Source: Telluria antibiotica
GTDB lineage: Bacteria > Pseudomonadota > Gammaproteobacteria > Burkholderiales > Burkholderiaceae_D
Length of the DNA: 64,000 nt
Direction: 5' to 3'
Assembly (NCBI RefSeq): GCF_011682055.1
Contig: NZ_JAAQOM010000003.1
Coordinates: 457,621-521,620 of the forward strand
The position numbers were made by a program, and so were the translations under genes. This document shows positions 19,856 to 28,616 of the stretch, in pieces. Position 1 is the stretch's first letter. Each line of letters starts with the position of its first letter. The notes beneath the pieces are model-generated. The model was given only the letters and a program-made list of their open reading frames with translations, ran no database searches and was not told where the DNA came from.

Positions 19856-22005
19856 CCCGATTCCTTTCCGCCGCATGCGGCGTGCTGCTGGCGCTTGCCA
19901 CGGCCGGCGCCTGGGCCCAGGACAACGCGATCGAGTCGATCAGCGCCAACCAGCAGGGCGGCAACGTCGTGATCAAGGTGGCCATGAAGGACGCGCCGAA
20001 GCAGCTGCCGATCGGCTTCTCGATCACGAACCCGGCCCGCATCGCCCTCGACTTCGGCGCCACCGCCAACGCCACCGGCAAGAACACCCAGGACATCAAC
20101 CTGGGCGACGTGCGCGGCGTGAACGTCGTGCAGGCCGGCGAGCGCACGCGCCTCGTGCTGAACCTGAAGCGCGTGCTGAACTACGCCGCCGCGATCGACG
20201 GCAAGGACGTCATCGTCACGGTCGAAGGCTCGGGCGCACCGGCCCGCGCCGTCGACTCTGCCGGCCAGCCGGCACGCACCGCGGCCGCCGCACCTGTCGC
20301 GTCGCAGACGCTGCGCGACCTCGACTTCCGCCGCGGCAGCAACGGCGAAGGCCGCATCGTCGTCGACCTGCCGAACGGCCAGGTTGCCGTCGACGTGCGC
20401 CAGGTCGGCCGCCAGATCGAGGTCGACTTCCTGAAGACGGGCGTGCCGCCGACCTTGCGCCGCCGCCTGGACGTGACCGACTTCGGCACGCCCGTGTCGC
20501 GCATCACGACGACGCCGCAGGGCGCGAACACGCACATGGTCGTCGACACCCAGGGTAACTGGGAGCAGAGCGTCTACCAGAGCGACACCCAGCTCGTCAT
20601 CGACGTGAAACCCGTCAAGGAAGATCCGAACCGTCCGGCCGGCGGCGGCGCGGGCACCGCGTACCGCGGCGAAAAGGTCTCGTTCAACTTCCAGAACATC
20701 GAAGTGCGCCAGGCGCTGCAGGCGATTGCCGACCTGTCCGGCCTGAACATCATCACGAGCGACGCGGTCACGGGCAACCTCACGCTGCACCTGAAGGACG
20801 TGCCGTGGGACCAGGCGCTCGACGTCATCCTGCAGGCCAAGGGCCTCGACATGCGCAAGAACGGCAACGTGCTGTGGATCGCGCCGAAGGAAGAACTGCT
20901 GACCAAGGAAAAGCTCGAGCTCGAGCAACGCGCCCAGATCTCCGAACTGGAACCGCTGCGTTCCGAGATCTTCCAGCTGAACTACCAGAAGGCCGAAGCC
21001 TTCCGCACCGTGTTCGGCCTCGATGCGGGCGGCGGCGCCAGCAGCGACGGCGGCGGCAAGAACCGCGTGCTGTCCAAGCGCGGCAGCGCCATCATCGACC
21101 CGCGCACGAACCAGCTGTTCGTCACCGACATCGCATCGAAGATCGAAGACATCCGCAAGCTGATCCAGAAGACCGACGTCGCGACCAAGCAGGTGCTCGT
21201 CGAGGCGCGCCTCGTGGAAGCGAATGACGGGTTCTCGCGCAACCTGGGCGCCAAGCTCGGTTTCGCCGACCTGCGCGGCTTCCGCGGCGGCGACGCCGGC
21301 TACCAGGTCAGCGGCAACCAGCGCGTGGCCATCGGCGGCAACCTGACGGGCGTGGGCCAGGTCACGGGCCAGACCCCGGACAAGGGCGACGGCTACACCA
21401 ACACCACGCTCGTGAACCTGCCGGCATCCGGCATCAACGGCACGAACGCGCCGTCGATCGCGTTCTCGCTGTTCTCGTCGGCCGCGAACCGCTTCCTCAA
21501 CCTGGAACTCTCGGCGCTGGAAGCGGACGGCAAGGGCAAGATCATCTCCAGCCCGCGCGTCGTCACCGAGGACAACGTCCCGGCCGTCATCGAGCAGGGC
21601 GTCGAGCTGCCGTACCAGCAGGCCACGAGCAGCGGCGCGACGTCCGTCACGTTCAAGAAGGCGAACCTGAAGCTGGAAGTCACGCCGCAGATCACGCCGG
21701 ACGGCAACGTCGTGCTGGACGTGGACGTGGCCAAGGATTCGAAGGGCGAGTCGACCGCGTCGGGCTTCGCCATCAACACGCAGCACGTGAAGACGAAGGT
21801 GATGGTCGAGAACGGCGGCACCGTGGTCCTGGGCGGCATCTACCAGATGAGCGAAAGCAACAACGAGGACAAGGTGCCTGTGATCGGCGATATCCCCGTC
21901 GTGGGCAACTTGTTCAAGACGAAGTCGCGCCAAAACAGCAAGACCGAGCTGCTCGTCTTCATCACGCCGAAGATCGTGGCCGAGCGCCTGCAGAACGGCC
22001 ACTGA
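19852..22005 (+). CDS. pilQ: Type IV pilus secretin PilQ
   Basis: The outer-membrane channel for the pilus, 717 residues. Signal peptide (ACGVLLALATAGAWAQ), two AMIN-type peptidoglycan-binding domains in the first ~270 residues, the STN/N0 domain from about residue 280 (VSFNFQNIEVRQALQAIADL), an N1 domain, and the secretin core ending in VPVIGDIPVVGNLF and ELLVFITPKIV. The ATG at 19852 follows GGAG and starts the signal peptide. Last pil gene of the operon. Confidence 0.96.
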   Translation: MTRFLSAACGVLLALATAGAWAQDNAIESISANQQGGNVVIKVAMKDAPKQLPIGFSITNPARIALDFGATANATGKNTQDINLGDVRGVNVVQAGERTRLVLNLKRVLNYAAAIDGKDVIVTVEGSGAPARAVDSAGQPARTAAAAPVASQTLRDLDFRRGSNGEGRIVVDLPNGQVAVDVRQVGRQIEVDFLKTGVPPTLRRRLDVTDFGTPVSRITTTPQGANTHMVVDTQGNWEQSVYQSDTQLVIDVKPVKEDPNRPAGGGAGTAYRGEKVSFNFQNIEVRQALQAIADLSGLNIITSDAVTGNLTLHLKDVPWDQALDVILQAKGLDMRKNGNVLWIAPKEELLTKEKLELEQRAQISELEPLRSEIFQLNYQKAEAFRTVFGLDAGGGASSDGGGKNRVLSKRGSAIIDPRTNQLFVTDIASKIEDIRKLIQKTDVATKQVLVEARLVEANDGFSRNLGAKLGFADLRGFRGGDAGYQVSGNQRVAIGGNLTGVGQVTGQTPDKGDGYTNTTLVNLPASGINGTNAPSIAFSLFSSAANRFLNLELSALEADGKGKIISSPRVVTEDNVPAVIEQGVELPYQQATSSGATSVTFKKANLKLEVTPQITPDGNVVLDVDVAKDSKGESTASGFAINTQHVKTKVMVENGGTVVLGGIYQMSESNNEDKVPVIGDIPVVGNLFKTKSRQNSKTELLVFITPKIVAERLQNGH

Positions 22006-22030
22006 CATCACAATCAACGAACGCAAACAC

Positions 22031-23998
22031 ATGAACAACTTCACGAAGCAAGCAGCAAGAGGCCACGGCGTGCGCGCGGCGGCCCTGTTGATGGCGCTGG
22101 TGCTGACCGCCTGCGGCGGCGGCGGCGGCAATCCGGGCGCCGTTGGCGGCAGCACCGGTACGGGAACGGGTACGGGCACAGGCACGGGAACGGGCACCAC
22201 CGCGACGGCGACGCCGACCGTCGGCGTGCGCTTCACGTCCGGCGCCGCGGGCGCGCTCACGGCCGCCGCACCGGAGACCGTCACCGCGACCGTGCTGGAC
22301 AAGAACAGCAAGCCGGTCCCGAACGCCATCGTGACCTTCGCCACGGACAATACGCTGGCCGTGTTCTCGCCGACGTCCGCCACGGCGCTGACGGACGCCA
22401 ACGGCGTCGCCACCGTCACCATGCGCGCGGCCAGCCTGGCGGCCGCCGGTGCCGGCACCGTCACGGCCACGACGAGCCTCGCGGACGGCACCACGGTCGC
22501 CGGCAAGGGCAATTATTCGGTCGGTGCGACGACGCTGTCGTTCAGCACCTTGAGCGCGGCGCCCACCAGCATCCAGGCCTACGGGTCGTCCGTGCTGTCC
22601 GTCGACGTGATGAACGGTTCGAGCAAGTACACGCTGCAGCCGGTCAGCCTGACCTTCAGCTCGGCCTGCGCCACGGCCGGCAAGGCCACGCTGGCGACGA
22701 CCGTGTCGACCAATAACGGCACCGCGCAGACGGTCTACCGCGACAAGGGCTGCGCAGGCAACGACACGATCACCGTGTCGGCCGTGGGCGTCAACACGTC
22801 CGCGTCGACGACGCTGACGATCGCGCCGCCGGCCGCCGCGTCCGTGCAGTTCGTCGGCGCATCGCCCACGAACCAGTCGATCGTGATCCAGGGCCAGGGC
22901 GGCAACGGCCGCACCGAGACTGCGACCCTGACCTTCAAGGTCGTCGACATCTTCGGCAATGCGCTCGCCGGAAAGACGGTGAACTTCACGACGTCGTCGA
23001 CGGCCGTCACCATCAACAAGACGAGCGACACGACGGACGCCAACGGCCTCGTGGTCACCACCGTCAACTCGGGCACCGTGCCGACGTCGTTCCGCGTCCA
23101 GGCCACGCTGCCGGGCACCGGCACCAACGGCGGTCCGGACATCTCCACGTTGTCCGACTCCGTCGTCGTGACGACGGGCCTGCCGAAGGCGATCTCGCTG
23201 AGCTCCGCGCTGTACAACGTCGAAGGCTGGACCCTCGACAGCTCGACGACCGTGCCCGCCACGACGTTGCAGGTGCTGCTGGCCGACGCGTCCGGCAACC
23301 CGGTCGCGGACGGTACGCCTGTCGTCTTCCAGACCAATATGGGCGCCGTCGGCTCGTCCGACAAAGGCGGCTGCAACACCGTCAACGGCGGCTGCTCGGT
23401 GGCGTTCCGCACGCAGAACCCGCGCGTCGCCACGCCGGGCCAGCCGGCCACGCCGTGCAATGCCCTGACGCCGGACGCCACGCGCCCGGGCCTCGCCACC
23501 GTGTGCGCCAGCACGACGGACGGCTCGAACACGCTGTCGCAGAGCACCGCGATCTTCTTCAGCGGCAGCAGCGTCGTCTATGCGTACATGAACGGCAGCA
23601 CGACGCCGCTGGACATCACGCAGGTGACGGACCTCGGTTCGATCAGCGGCAGCGCGACGAAGGTCTTCACCTTGCAGTTGAACGACGTGAACAAGAACCC
23701 GATGCCGGCCACGTCGCACGTCGAGATCACCAGCATGCTCAACGGTAACGCGGCGGCCGTCGTGCCGGCCACGGTGCCGAACGTCGCGCCGCACGGCCCC
23801 GGCACGGGCGGCGGCAGCGTGGATTACCCGAACGGTATCGGCGCCAGCGGCCCGCAAGGCTCCACGCACACGTTCAGCATTTCGAGCACGAATCCGACCA
23901 GCTGCACGCCGGCCCAGTCCTCGTTCAACGTGACCGTCACGACGCCGGCTGGCTTGGTGACCAATATTCCGTTTAAACTGTCGTTCACCTGCCCATAA
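22031..23998 (+). CDS. Ig-like (Big-1 type) repeat lipoprotein
   Basis: A 655-residue predicted surface lipoprotein. A signal peptide ends in a lipobox (LVLTAC) followed by GGGGG and then a threonine/glycine linker (GTGTGTGT) encoded by a GGNACG hexanucleotide run near 22157-22200. The rest consists of immunoglobulin-like beta domains with the phrases DANGVATVTM and DANGLVVTTV that mark Big-1/invasin-type repeats. It starts 25 bp after pilQ and so probably shares its transcript, ending at a strong terminator. In related genomes aroK usually follows pilQ directly, so this gene looks like an insertion. A role in adhesion or as a pilus-associated surface protein is inference. Confidence 0.8.
   Translation: MNNFTKQAARGHGVRAAALLMALVLTACGGGGGNPGAVGGSTGTGTGTGTGTGTGTTATATPTVGVRFTSGAAGALTAAAPETVTATVLDKNSKPVPNAIVTFATDNTLAVFSPTSATALTDANGVATVTMRAASLAAAGAGTVTATTSLADGTTVAGKGNYSVGATTLSFSTLSAAPTSIQAYGSSVLSVDVMNGSSKYTLQPVSLTFSSACATAGKATLATTVSTNNGTAQTVYRDKGCAGNDTITVSAVGVNTSASTTLTIAPPAAASVQFVGASPTNQSIVIQGQGGNGRTETATLTFKVVDIFGNALAGKTVNFTTSSTAVTINKTSDTTDANGLVVTTVNSGTVPTSFRVQATLPGTGTNGGPDISTLSDSVVVTTGLPKAISLSSALYNVEGWTLDSSTTVPATTLQVLLADASGNPVADGTPVVFQTNMGAVGSSDKGGCNTVNGGCSVAFRTQNPRVATPGQPATPCNALTPDATRPGLATVCASTTDGSNTLSQSTAIFFSGSSVVYAYMNGSTTPLDITQVTDLGSISGSATKVFTLQLNDVNKNPMPATSHVEITSMLNGNAAAVVPATVPNVAPHGPGTGGGSVDYPNGIGASGPQGSTHTFSISSTNPTSCTPAQSSFNVTVTTPAGLVTNIPFKLSFTCP
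22157..22200 (+). repeat. GGNACG hexanucleotide run in a lipoprotein linker
   Basis: About seven imperfect copies of GGNACG encode a Gly-Thr linker. Gain or loss of a unit keeps the frame and changes only linker length. Confidence 0.75.
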
Positions 23999-24030
23999 GT
24001 TTTCTTAAGGGATGTCCGATTGCAACAAAA

Positions 24031-24055
24031 CGGCCAGGGTACCCTGGCCGTTTTT
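24031..24055. terminator. Strong bidirectional-looking terminator
   Basis: CGGCCAGGGTACCCTGGCCG is a perfect 20-bp palindrome, flanked by AAAA on the left and TTTTT on the right. It ends the pil/lipoprotein transcript just 16 bp before the GTG of the aroK-aroB gene. Confidence 0.9.
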
Positions 24056-24070
24056 ATTTGAACGCGTAAC

Positions 24071-25738
24071 GTGTCTGACTGTAAGAACAACAACATCTTC
24101 CTCGTCGGCCTGATGGGCGCCGGCAAGACCACCATCGGCCGCCTGCTGGCGCGGCGCCTGGACATGACCTTCATCGATTCCGACCACGAGATCGAGGCGC
24201 GCACGGGTGCCACGATTCCGTGGATCTTCGAGATCGAAGGCGAGGCCAGCTTCCGCCGCCGCGAGGCCGACGTGATCCGCGAACTCACGGCCAGCCGTGG
24301 CATCGTGCTGGCGACGGGCGGTGGCGCCGTGCTCGACCCGGCCAGCCGCGCGCTGCTGGCGGAGCGGGGCACGGTGATCTACCTGCGTGCGAGCGTCTCG
24401 AGCATCCTGCAGCGCACCGCGCACGACAAGAACCGCCCGCTGCTGCAGACGGCCGATCCGCGCAGGAAGCTGGAAGACCTGACGGCGCAACGGGAACCGC
24501 TGTACCGCGAGATCGCGGACATCGTCATCGACACGGGCCGACCTAACGTACAATCGATGGTTCAGACAATACTGGACCAGTTGGCGGAGCAGGCGTCCGC
24601 GCACGGACGGTCCAACGCAAAGGCGACAATGAACGAACAGGCATGCATTTCCCTTAACGTCGAGCTGGGCGACCGCAGCTATCCGATCGCGATCGGACGC
24701 GGCCTGCTGGACGACGCTTCTTTACTCAATCGTCACATCGGCGGCAGCGGCAAGGTGGCCATCGTCACCAACACGACCGTCGCCCCGCTGTACCTGGAAA
24801 AAGTCGCGGCGCCGCTGCGCGCGGCCGGGCGCGAGGTCGTGCCCATCGTCCTGCCGGACGGCGAGGAATACAAGAACTGGGAAAGCCTGAACCTCGTGTT
24901 CGACGCGCTGCTGGCGAACAAGTGCGACCGCAAGACCACGTTGGTCGCGCTGGGCGGCGGCGTCGTCGGCGACATGACTGGCTTCGCGGCCGCCACGTAC
25001 ATGCGCGGCGTGCCGTTCGTGCAGATCCCGACCACCCTGCTCGCGCAAGTGGATTCTTCGGTGGGCGGCAAGACGGGCATCAACCACCCGCTGGGCAAGA
25101 ACATGATCGGTGCGTTCTATCAGCCGCGCGCCGTCATTGCCGACACCGCGACGCTCGACACCTTGCCGCAGCGCGAACTGGCGGCCGGCCTGGCGGAAGT
25201 CATCAAGCACGGTGCGATCCTCGACGCCGGCTTCTTCGACTGGATCGAGGCGAACATCGTAAAACTGGTGGCTCGCGACCACGCCGCCCTCGCGCACGCG
25301 ATCGCGCGCTCGTGCGAGATCAAGGCCGACGTTGTCGCGCGCGACGAGCGCGAAGGCGGCCTGCGCGCCGTGCTGAACTTCGGCCACACGTTCGGCCACG
25401 CCATCGAGGCGGGCATGGGCTACGGCGCGTGGCTGCACGGCGAGGCGGTCGGCTGCGGCATGGTGATGGCGGCCGACCTGTCGCACCGCCTCGGCCTCAT
25501 CGACGCTGCCGCCGTCGCGCGCGTGTGCGCGCTCGTGCAGGCCGCCGGGCTGCCCGTCGTCGCGCCGGACCTCGGCACCCCCCGCTGGATCGAGCTGATG
25601 GAAGTCGACAAGAAGAACGAGGGCGGCGCAATCAAGTTCATCCTCCTGAAACCGCTGGGCAGCCCGAGCATCACGAATGCGCCGCGTGAGCAGCTGGAAG
25701 CGACTTTGAAAGCCTCAGTGGGAACACCTTCGTCATGA
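24071..25738 (+). CDS. aroKB: Shikimate kinase - 3-dehydroquinate synthase in one reading frame
   Basis: Two shikimate-pathway enzymes in a single 555-codon frame. Residues 1-175 are shikimate kinase: P-loop [25 protein letters not shown] and the GGGAV segment. Residues 187-555 are 3-dehydroquinate synthase: [54 protein letters not shown], and metal ligands in [11 protein letters not shown] and [10 protein letters not shown]. The start is GTG at 24071. No stop separates the two parts; an internal ATG at 24629 with AAAGG 6 bp upstream is a natural start for a separate AroB. The product may be a fusion, two proteins, or both. Stop overlaps dgt by four bases. Confidence 0.93.
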   Translation: MSDCKNNNIFLVGLMGAGKTTIGRLLARRLDMTFIDSDHEIEARTGATIPWIFEIEGEASFRRREADVIRELTASRGIVLATGGGAVLDPASRALLAERGTVIYLRASVSSILQRTAHDKNRPLLQTADPRRKLEDLTAQREPLYREIADIVIDTGRPNVQSMVQTILDQLAEQASAHGRSNAKATMNEQACISLNVELGDRSYPIAIGRGLLDDASLLNRHIGGSGKVAIVTNTTVAPLYLEKVAAPLRAAGREVVPIVLPDGEEYKNWESLNLVFDALLANKCDRKTTLVALGGGVVGDMTGFAAATYMRGVPFVQIPTTLLAQVDSSVGGKTGINHPLGKNMIGAFYQPRAVIADTATLDTLPQRELAAGLAEVIKHGAILDAGFFDWIEANIVKLVARDHAALAHAIARSCEIKADVVARDEREGGLRAVLNFGHTFGHAIEAGMGYGAWLHGEAVGCGMVMAADLSHRLGLIDAAAVARVCALVQAAGLPVVAPDLGTPRWIELMEVDKKNEGGAIKFILLKPLGSPSITNAPREQLEATLKASVGTPSS

Positions 25739-26874
25739 TCGACTTCGACGCCCACCTGGCTCCTTACGCGGCGCATTCGTCGAAGAGCCGTGGGCGTCGC
25801 CATCCGGAAGACGCGCCGGGCTCGCGCAGCGAGTTCCAGCGCGACCGCGACCGCATCATCCACTCGACTGCGTTCCGCCGGCTCGAATACAAGACCCAGG
25901 TCTTCCTGAACCACGAAGGAGACCTGTTCCGCACCCGCCTCACGCACTCGATCGAGGTCGCCCAGATCGCGCGCACGCTGGCGCGCAGCCTGCGCCTGAA
26001 CGAAGACCTCGTCGAAGCGACGGCGCTCGCGCACGACCTCGGGCACACGCCGTTCGGCCACGTCGGCCAGGACGTGCTGAACGACTGCATGAAGGACTAC
26101 GGCGGCTTCGAGCACAACCTGCAAAGCCTGCGCGTCGTCGACCATCTGGAAGAACACTACGGTGCCTTCGATGGCCTGAACCTCACGTTCGAAACGCGCG
26201 AAGGCATCCTGAAGCACTGCTCGCCGACGAACGCGCGCCAGCTGGGAGAGCTCGGCCAGCGCTTCATCGACAAGAAGCAACCGAGCCTGGAAGCGCAGCT
26301 GACGAACCTCGCCGACGAAATCGCGTACAACAACCACGACATCGACGACGGCCTGCGTTCGGGCTTGCTCACGATGAAGCAGATGGAACAGGTCGACCTG
26401 TTCGCGCGCCTGCACCGCGAGGTGGTGCAGCGGTACCCGGGCTTGACGGGCCGGCGCGAGCTGTACGAGACGATCCGCCTGATGATCACGGCGATGACGG
26501 CCGACCTGGCCGCGACGTCGGCCCAGCTGCTGGCCGACGCTGCGCCGGGCGGCATCGACGACGTGCGCGCGGCGCCGCCGCTGATCCGCTTTTCCGGCAC
26601 GATGCGGGCCGAGACGACGGCGCTGAAGCGCTTCCTGCACGCGAACCTGTACCGGCACTATCAGGTGAACCGCATGCGTGTCAAAGCGAGCCGCATCGTG
26701 CACGAGCTGTTCGATGCGTTCATGACCGATCCCGTGCTGCTGCCGCCCGACTACCAGGCGGCGTCGGGTGACACGATGAAGCAGGCGCGCAAGATAGCCG
26801 ACTACATCGCGGGGATGACGGACCGGTATGCCATCAAGGAGCACCGGCGCATCTATTCGCTTGATACGTTCTGA
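25735..26874 (+). CDS. dgt: Deoxyguanosinetriphosphate triphosphohydrolase-like protein
   Basis: An HD-domain dNTPase of 379 residues that cleaves dNTPs to nucleoside and triphosphate. The metal-binding histidine/aspartate residues lie in [10 protein letters not shown] and [11 protein letters not shown], with the third histidine in [11 protein letters not shown] and the distal aspartate in [14 protein letters not shown]. Length matches the short dgt-like subfamily. The ATG overlaps the stop of the preceding aro gene (ATGA), so the two are translationally coupled. Confidence 0.93.
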   Translation: MIDFDAHLAPYAAHSSKSRGRRHPEDAPGSRSEFQRDRDRIIHSTAFRRLEYKTQVFLNHEGDLFRTRLTHSIEVAQIARTLARSLRLNEDLVEATALAHDLGHTPFGHVGQDVLNDCMKDYGGFEHNLQSLRVVDHLEEHYGAFDGLNLTFETREGILKHCSPTNARQLGELGQRFIDKKQPSLEAQLTNLADEIAYNNHDIDDGLRSGLLTMKQMEQVDLFARLHREVVQRYPGLTGRRELYETIRLMITAMTADLAATSAQLLADAAPGGIDDVRAAPPLIRFSGTMRAETTALKRFLHANLYRHYQVNRMRVKASRIVHELFDAFMTDPVLLPPDYQAASGDTMKQARKIADYIAGMTDRYAIKEHRRIYSLDTF

Positions 26875-26911
26875 CCGTTAGCTACGATCCTCGATAATGA
26901 CGGGTGTACAT

Positions 26912-26973
26912 GGTGGGCTCGGGGAGCCCACCCTACGGCCCCCACACGTAGGGTGGGCACCCCGTGCCCACCA
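26912..26973. repeat. REP-like pair, outward orientation
   Basis: Copies at 26912-26937 and 26948-26973, only 10 bp apart, between the convergent ends of dgt and the VOC gene. Confidence 0.88.
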
Positions 26974-26985
26974 AACGGTTGCACG

Positions 26986-27354
26986 TCATTCGCCGCGAGC
27001 GAACACGCGCAGGCGGTGCCCATCCGGATCGGCGGCCGTGAACGTGTAACCGAAATCCACCTTGGTCGGCACCTGCACGATGCGCAGGCCGGCGTCGCGC
27101 CATTGGCCGTGCAGCGCATCGACCTGCGCATCGTCGGCGACGCGGAACGCGAGCTCGCTGCCGCTGCCGTGGAAGTCGGCGGCCGGCACCGCATCCGATT
27201 TCGCCCACAGGCCCAGCATGCGGCCGTTTTCGAGCGGGAACAGGACGAACGTGGGCGAGCTCTCGACGTGCTGCGCGTCCAGCAGCTTGCCGTACAGGCG
27301 CGCGCTCGCGTGCGGGTCGGCGACGTAGAGGATGGTGTAGGTCGGGGTCAGCAT
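26986..27354 (-). CDS. VOC (glyoxalase/bleomycin-resistance fold) protein
   Basis: A 122-residue single-module vicinal-oxygen-chelate protein. The paired beta-alpha-beta-beta pattern is seen: TYTILYVADPHASARLYGKLL at the start, SELAFRVADDAQVDALHG in the middle and FGYTFTAADPDGHRLRVF at the end. The ATG at 27354 is preceded by AAGAGA. The substrate is unknown; proteins of this size act as dimers in isomerases, dioxygenases or drug binding. It lies between two REP-like pairs and has no operon partner. Confidence 0.85.
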   Translation of the reverse strand: MLTPTYTILYVADPHASARLYGKLLDAQHVESSPTFVLFPLENGRMLGLWAKSDAVPAADFHGSGSELAFRVADDAQVDALHGQWRDAGLRIVQVPTKVDFGYTFTAADPDGHRLRVFARGE

Positions 27355-27418
27355 GGTGATCTCTTTCGTTGGTTGACAGTGCAACCAGTGTAGGAGACCA
27401 CCGTGTCAATTCTTGTCA

Positions 27419-27494
27419 GTAGGGTGGGCACCCCGTGCCCACGCGGATGTCTGCGTCACCAAACGTTCGCGTGGGCTCGGGGAGCCCACCCTAC
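27419..27494. repeat. REP-like inverted pair overlapping the mutY stop
   Basis: Two facing copies (GTAGGGTGGGCACCCC... / ...CTCGGGGAGCCCACCCTAC). The last bases CTAC at 27491-27494 contain the mutY stop codon TAG on the minus strand, so the right-hand copy extends into the gene. Confidence 0.9.
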
Positions 27495-28600
27495 GCAAAC
27501 AAGGACGGCGCTGCGAGCTGCCCCAGCAGCTTCTTGATCGGCGCCGGCAGCGGCGCGTCGGCGATGGCCGACAAGTCCCACCACACGTGGCCCGGCGGCG
27601 TGGTCCCGCGCGTGCGCAGGCCGATGCGGTACGGCTGGATGTGCAGGCGGTAGTGCGTGAACCCGTGCACGAGCGGCAGCAGCGGCTCCGCTTCGGCCAC
27701 GTCGCCGAACTCGCCGGCTGCCGCCGCCAGCGTCGCCGCGGACACGTCGTCAGCGTCAGCCAGCGCCACGTGCCCGTCGTATTCCGGCAGCGACAGCAGG
27801 CCGCCCCAGATGCCGGAATCCGGCCGTTGCTGCAGCAGCACCTGGCCCGCGTCGACGACGGCCAGCATCAGCGCGCGCCGCTCCGGCGTGGCCTTCTTCG
27901 GCTTCGGCACGGGCAGCACGGACGTGCGGTCGGTGGCGAACGCCACGCAGCGGTCCTGCAGCGGGCAGCGGCCGCAGTCCGGCTTGCCGCGCGTGCACAG
28001 CGTGGCGCCCAGGTCCATCAGGCCCTGCGTATAGGCTTCGATGCCGTCGCCTTCCGGCAGCAGCGCATCGGCGCGGCGCCACAGCGCGTCTTCCACTGGC
28101 TTGATGCCAGGGTATTCGTCGATGCCGAACACGCGGGCGAACACACGCTTGACGTTCCCGTCCAGGATCGCGGCGCGCGCGCCGCTCGAGAACGCGGCGA
28201 TGGCGGCAGCCGTCGAGCGGCCGATGCCGGGCAGGTCGGCCAGCAGCGCGGGGTCGCTGGGGAAGACGCCGTCGTAGTCGGCGACGACGCGCTTGGCGCA
28301 CGCGTGCAGGTTGCGCGCCCGCGTGTAGTAACCGAGGCCGCTCCAGTGCGCCATCACATCTTCCGCCGGCGCGGCCGCGAGGTCGTGCACGGTGGGGAAG
28401 CGCGTGAGGAAGCGCGCGTAATAGCCCAGCACCGCCGTCACCTGCGTCTGCTGCAGCATGATCTCGGAGAGCCAGATGCGGTAGGCCTCGCGCGTGTTCT
28501 GCCAGGGCAGGGCGTGGCGGCCGTGCGCGCGCTGCCAGTCGATGACGGCGCCCGCAAAACTCGGGTCGGACAGGACTTCGGTGTCGGTGCTGCGTTTCAT
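27491..28600 (-). CDS. mutY: A/G-specific adenine DNA glycosylase MutY
   Basis: Removes adenine mispaired with 8-oxoguanine. The 369 residues include the catalytic glutamate in WLSEIMLQQTQV, the helix-hairpin-helix LPGIGRSTAAAI with the catalytic aspartate in ILDGNVKR, the iron-sulfur cysteines in LCTRGKPDCGRCPLQDRC, and a C-terminal NUDIX-like lesion-recognition domain. The stop codon TAG is supplied by a REP-like element. mutM, the glycosylase for 8-oxoguanine itself, is two genes upstream on the same strand. Confidence 0.96.
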   Translation of the reverse strand: MKRSTDTEVLSDPSFAGAVIDWQRAHGRHALPWQNTREAYRIWLSEIMLQQTQVTAVLGYYARFLTRFPTVHDLAAAPAEDVMAHWSGLGYYTRARNLHACAKRVVADYDGVFPSDPALLADLPGIGRSTAAAIAAFSSGARAAILDGNVKRVFARVFGIDEYPGIKPVEDALWRRADALLPEGDGIEAYTQGLMDLGATLCTRGKPDCGRCPLQDRCVAFATDRTSVLPVPKPKKATPERRALMLAVVDAGQVLLQQRPDSGIWGGLLSLPEYDGHVALADADDVSAATLAAAAGEFGDVAEAEPLLPLVHGFTHYRLHIQPYRIGLRTRGTTPPGHVWWDLSAIADAPLPAPIKKLLGQLAAPSLFA

Positions 28601-28616
28601 GAAGAGGGTCGGGCCG

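Noticed and set aside
19663..22512. A 949-codon open frame antisense to pilP, pilQ and the lipoprotein gene
   Set aside because: No recognisable domain; it lies opposite well-supported genes and has the composition of an antisense shadow.
21962..23869. A 635-codon antisense frame over the Ig-like lipoprotein
   Set aside because: Arginine/glycine-rich with no domain; the plus-strand gene has a signal peptide, lipobox and Ig-like repeats.
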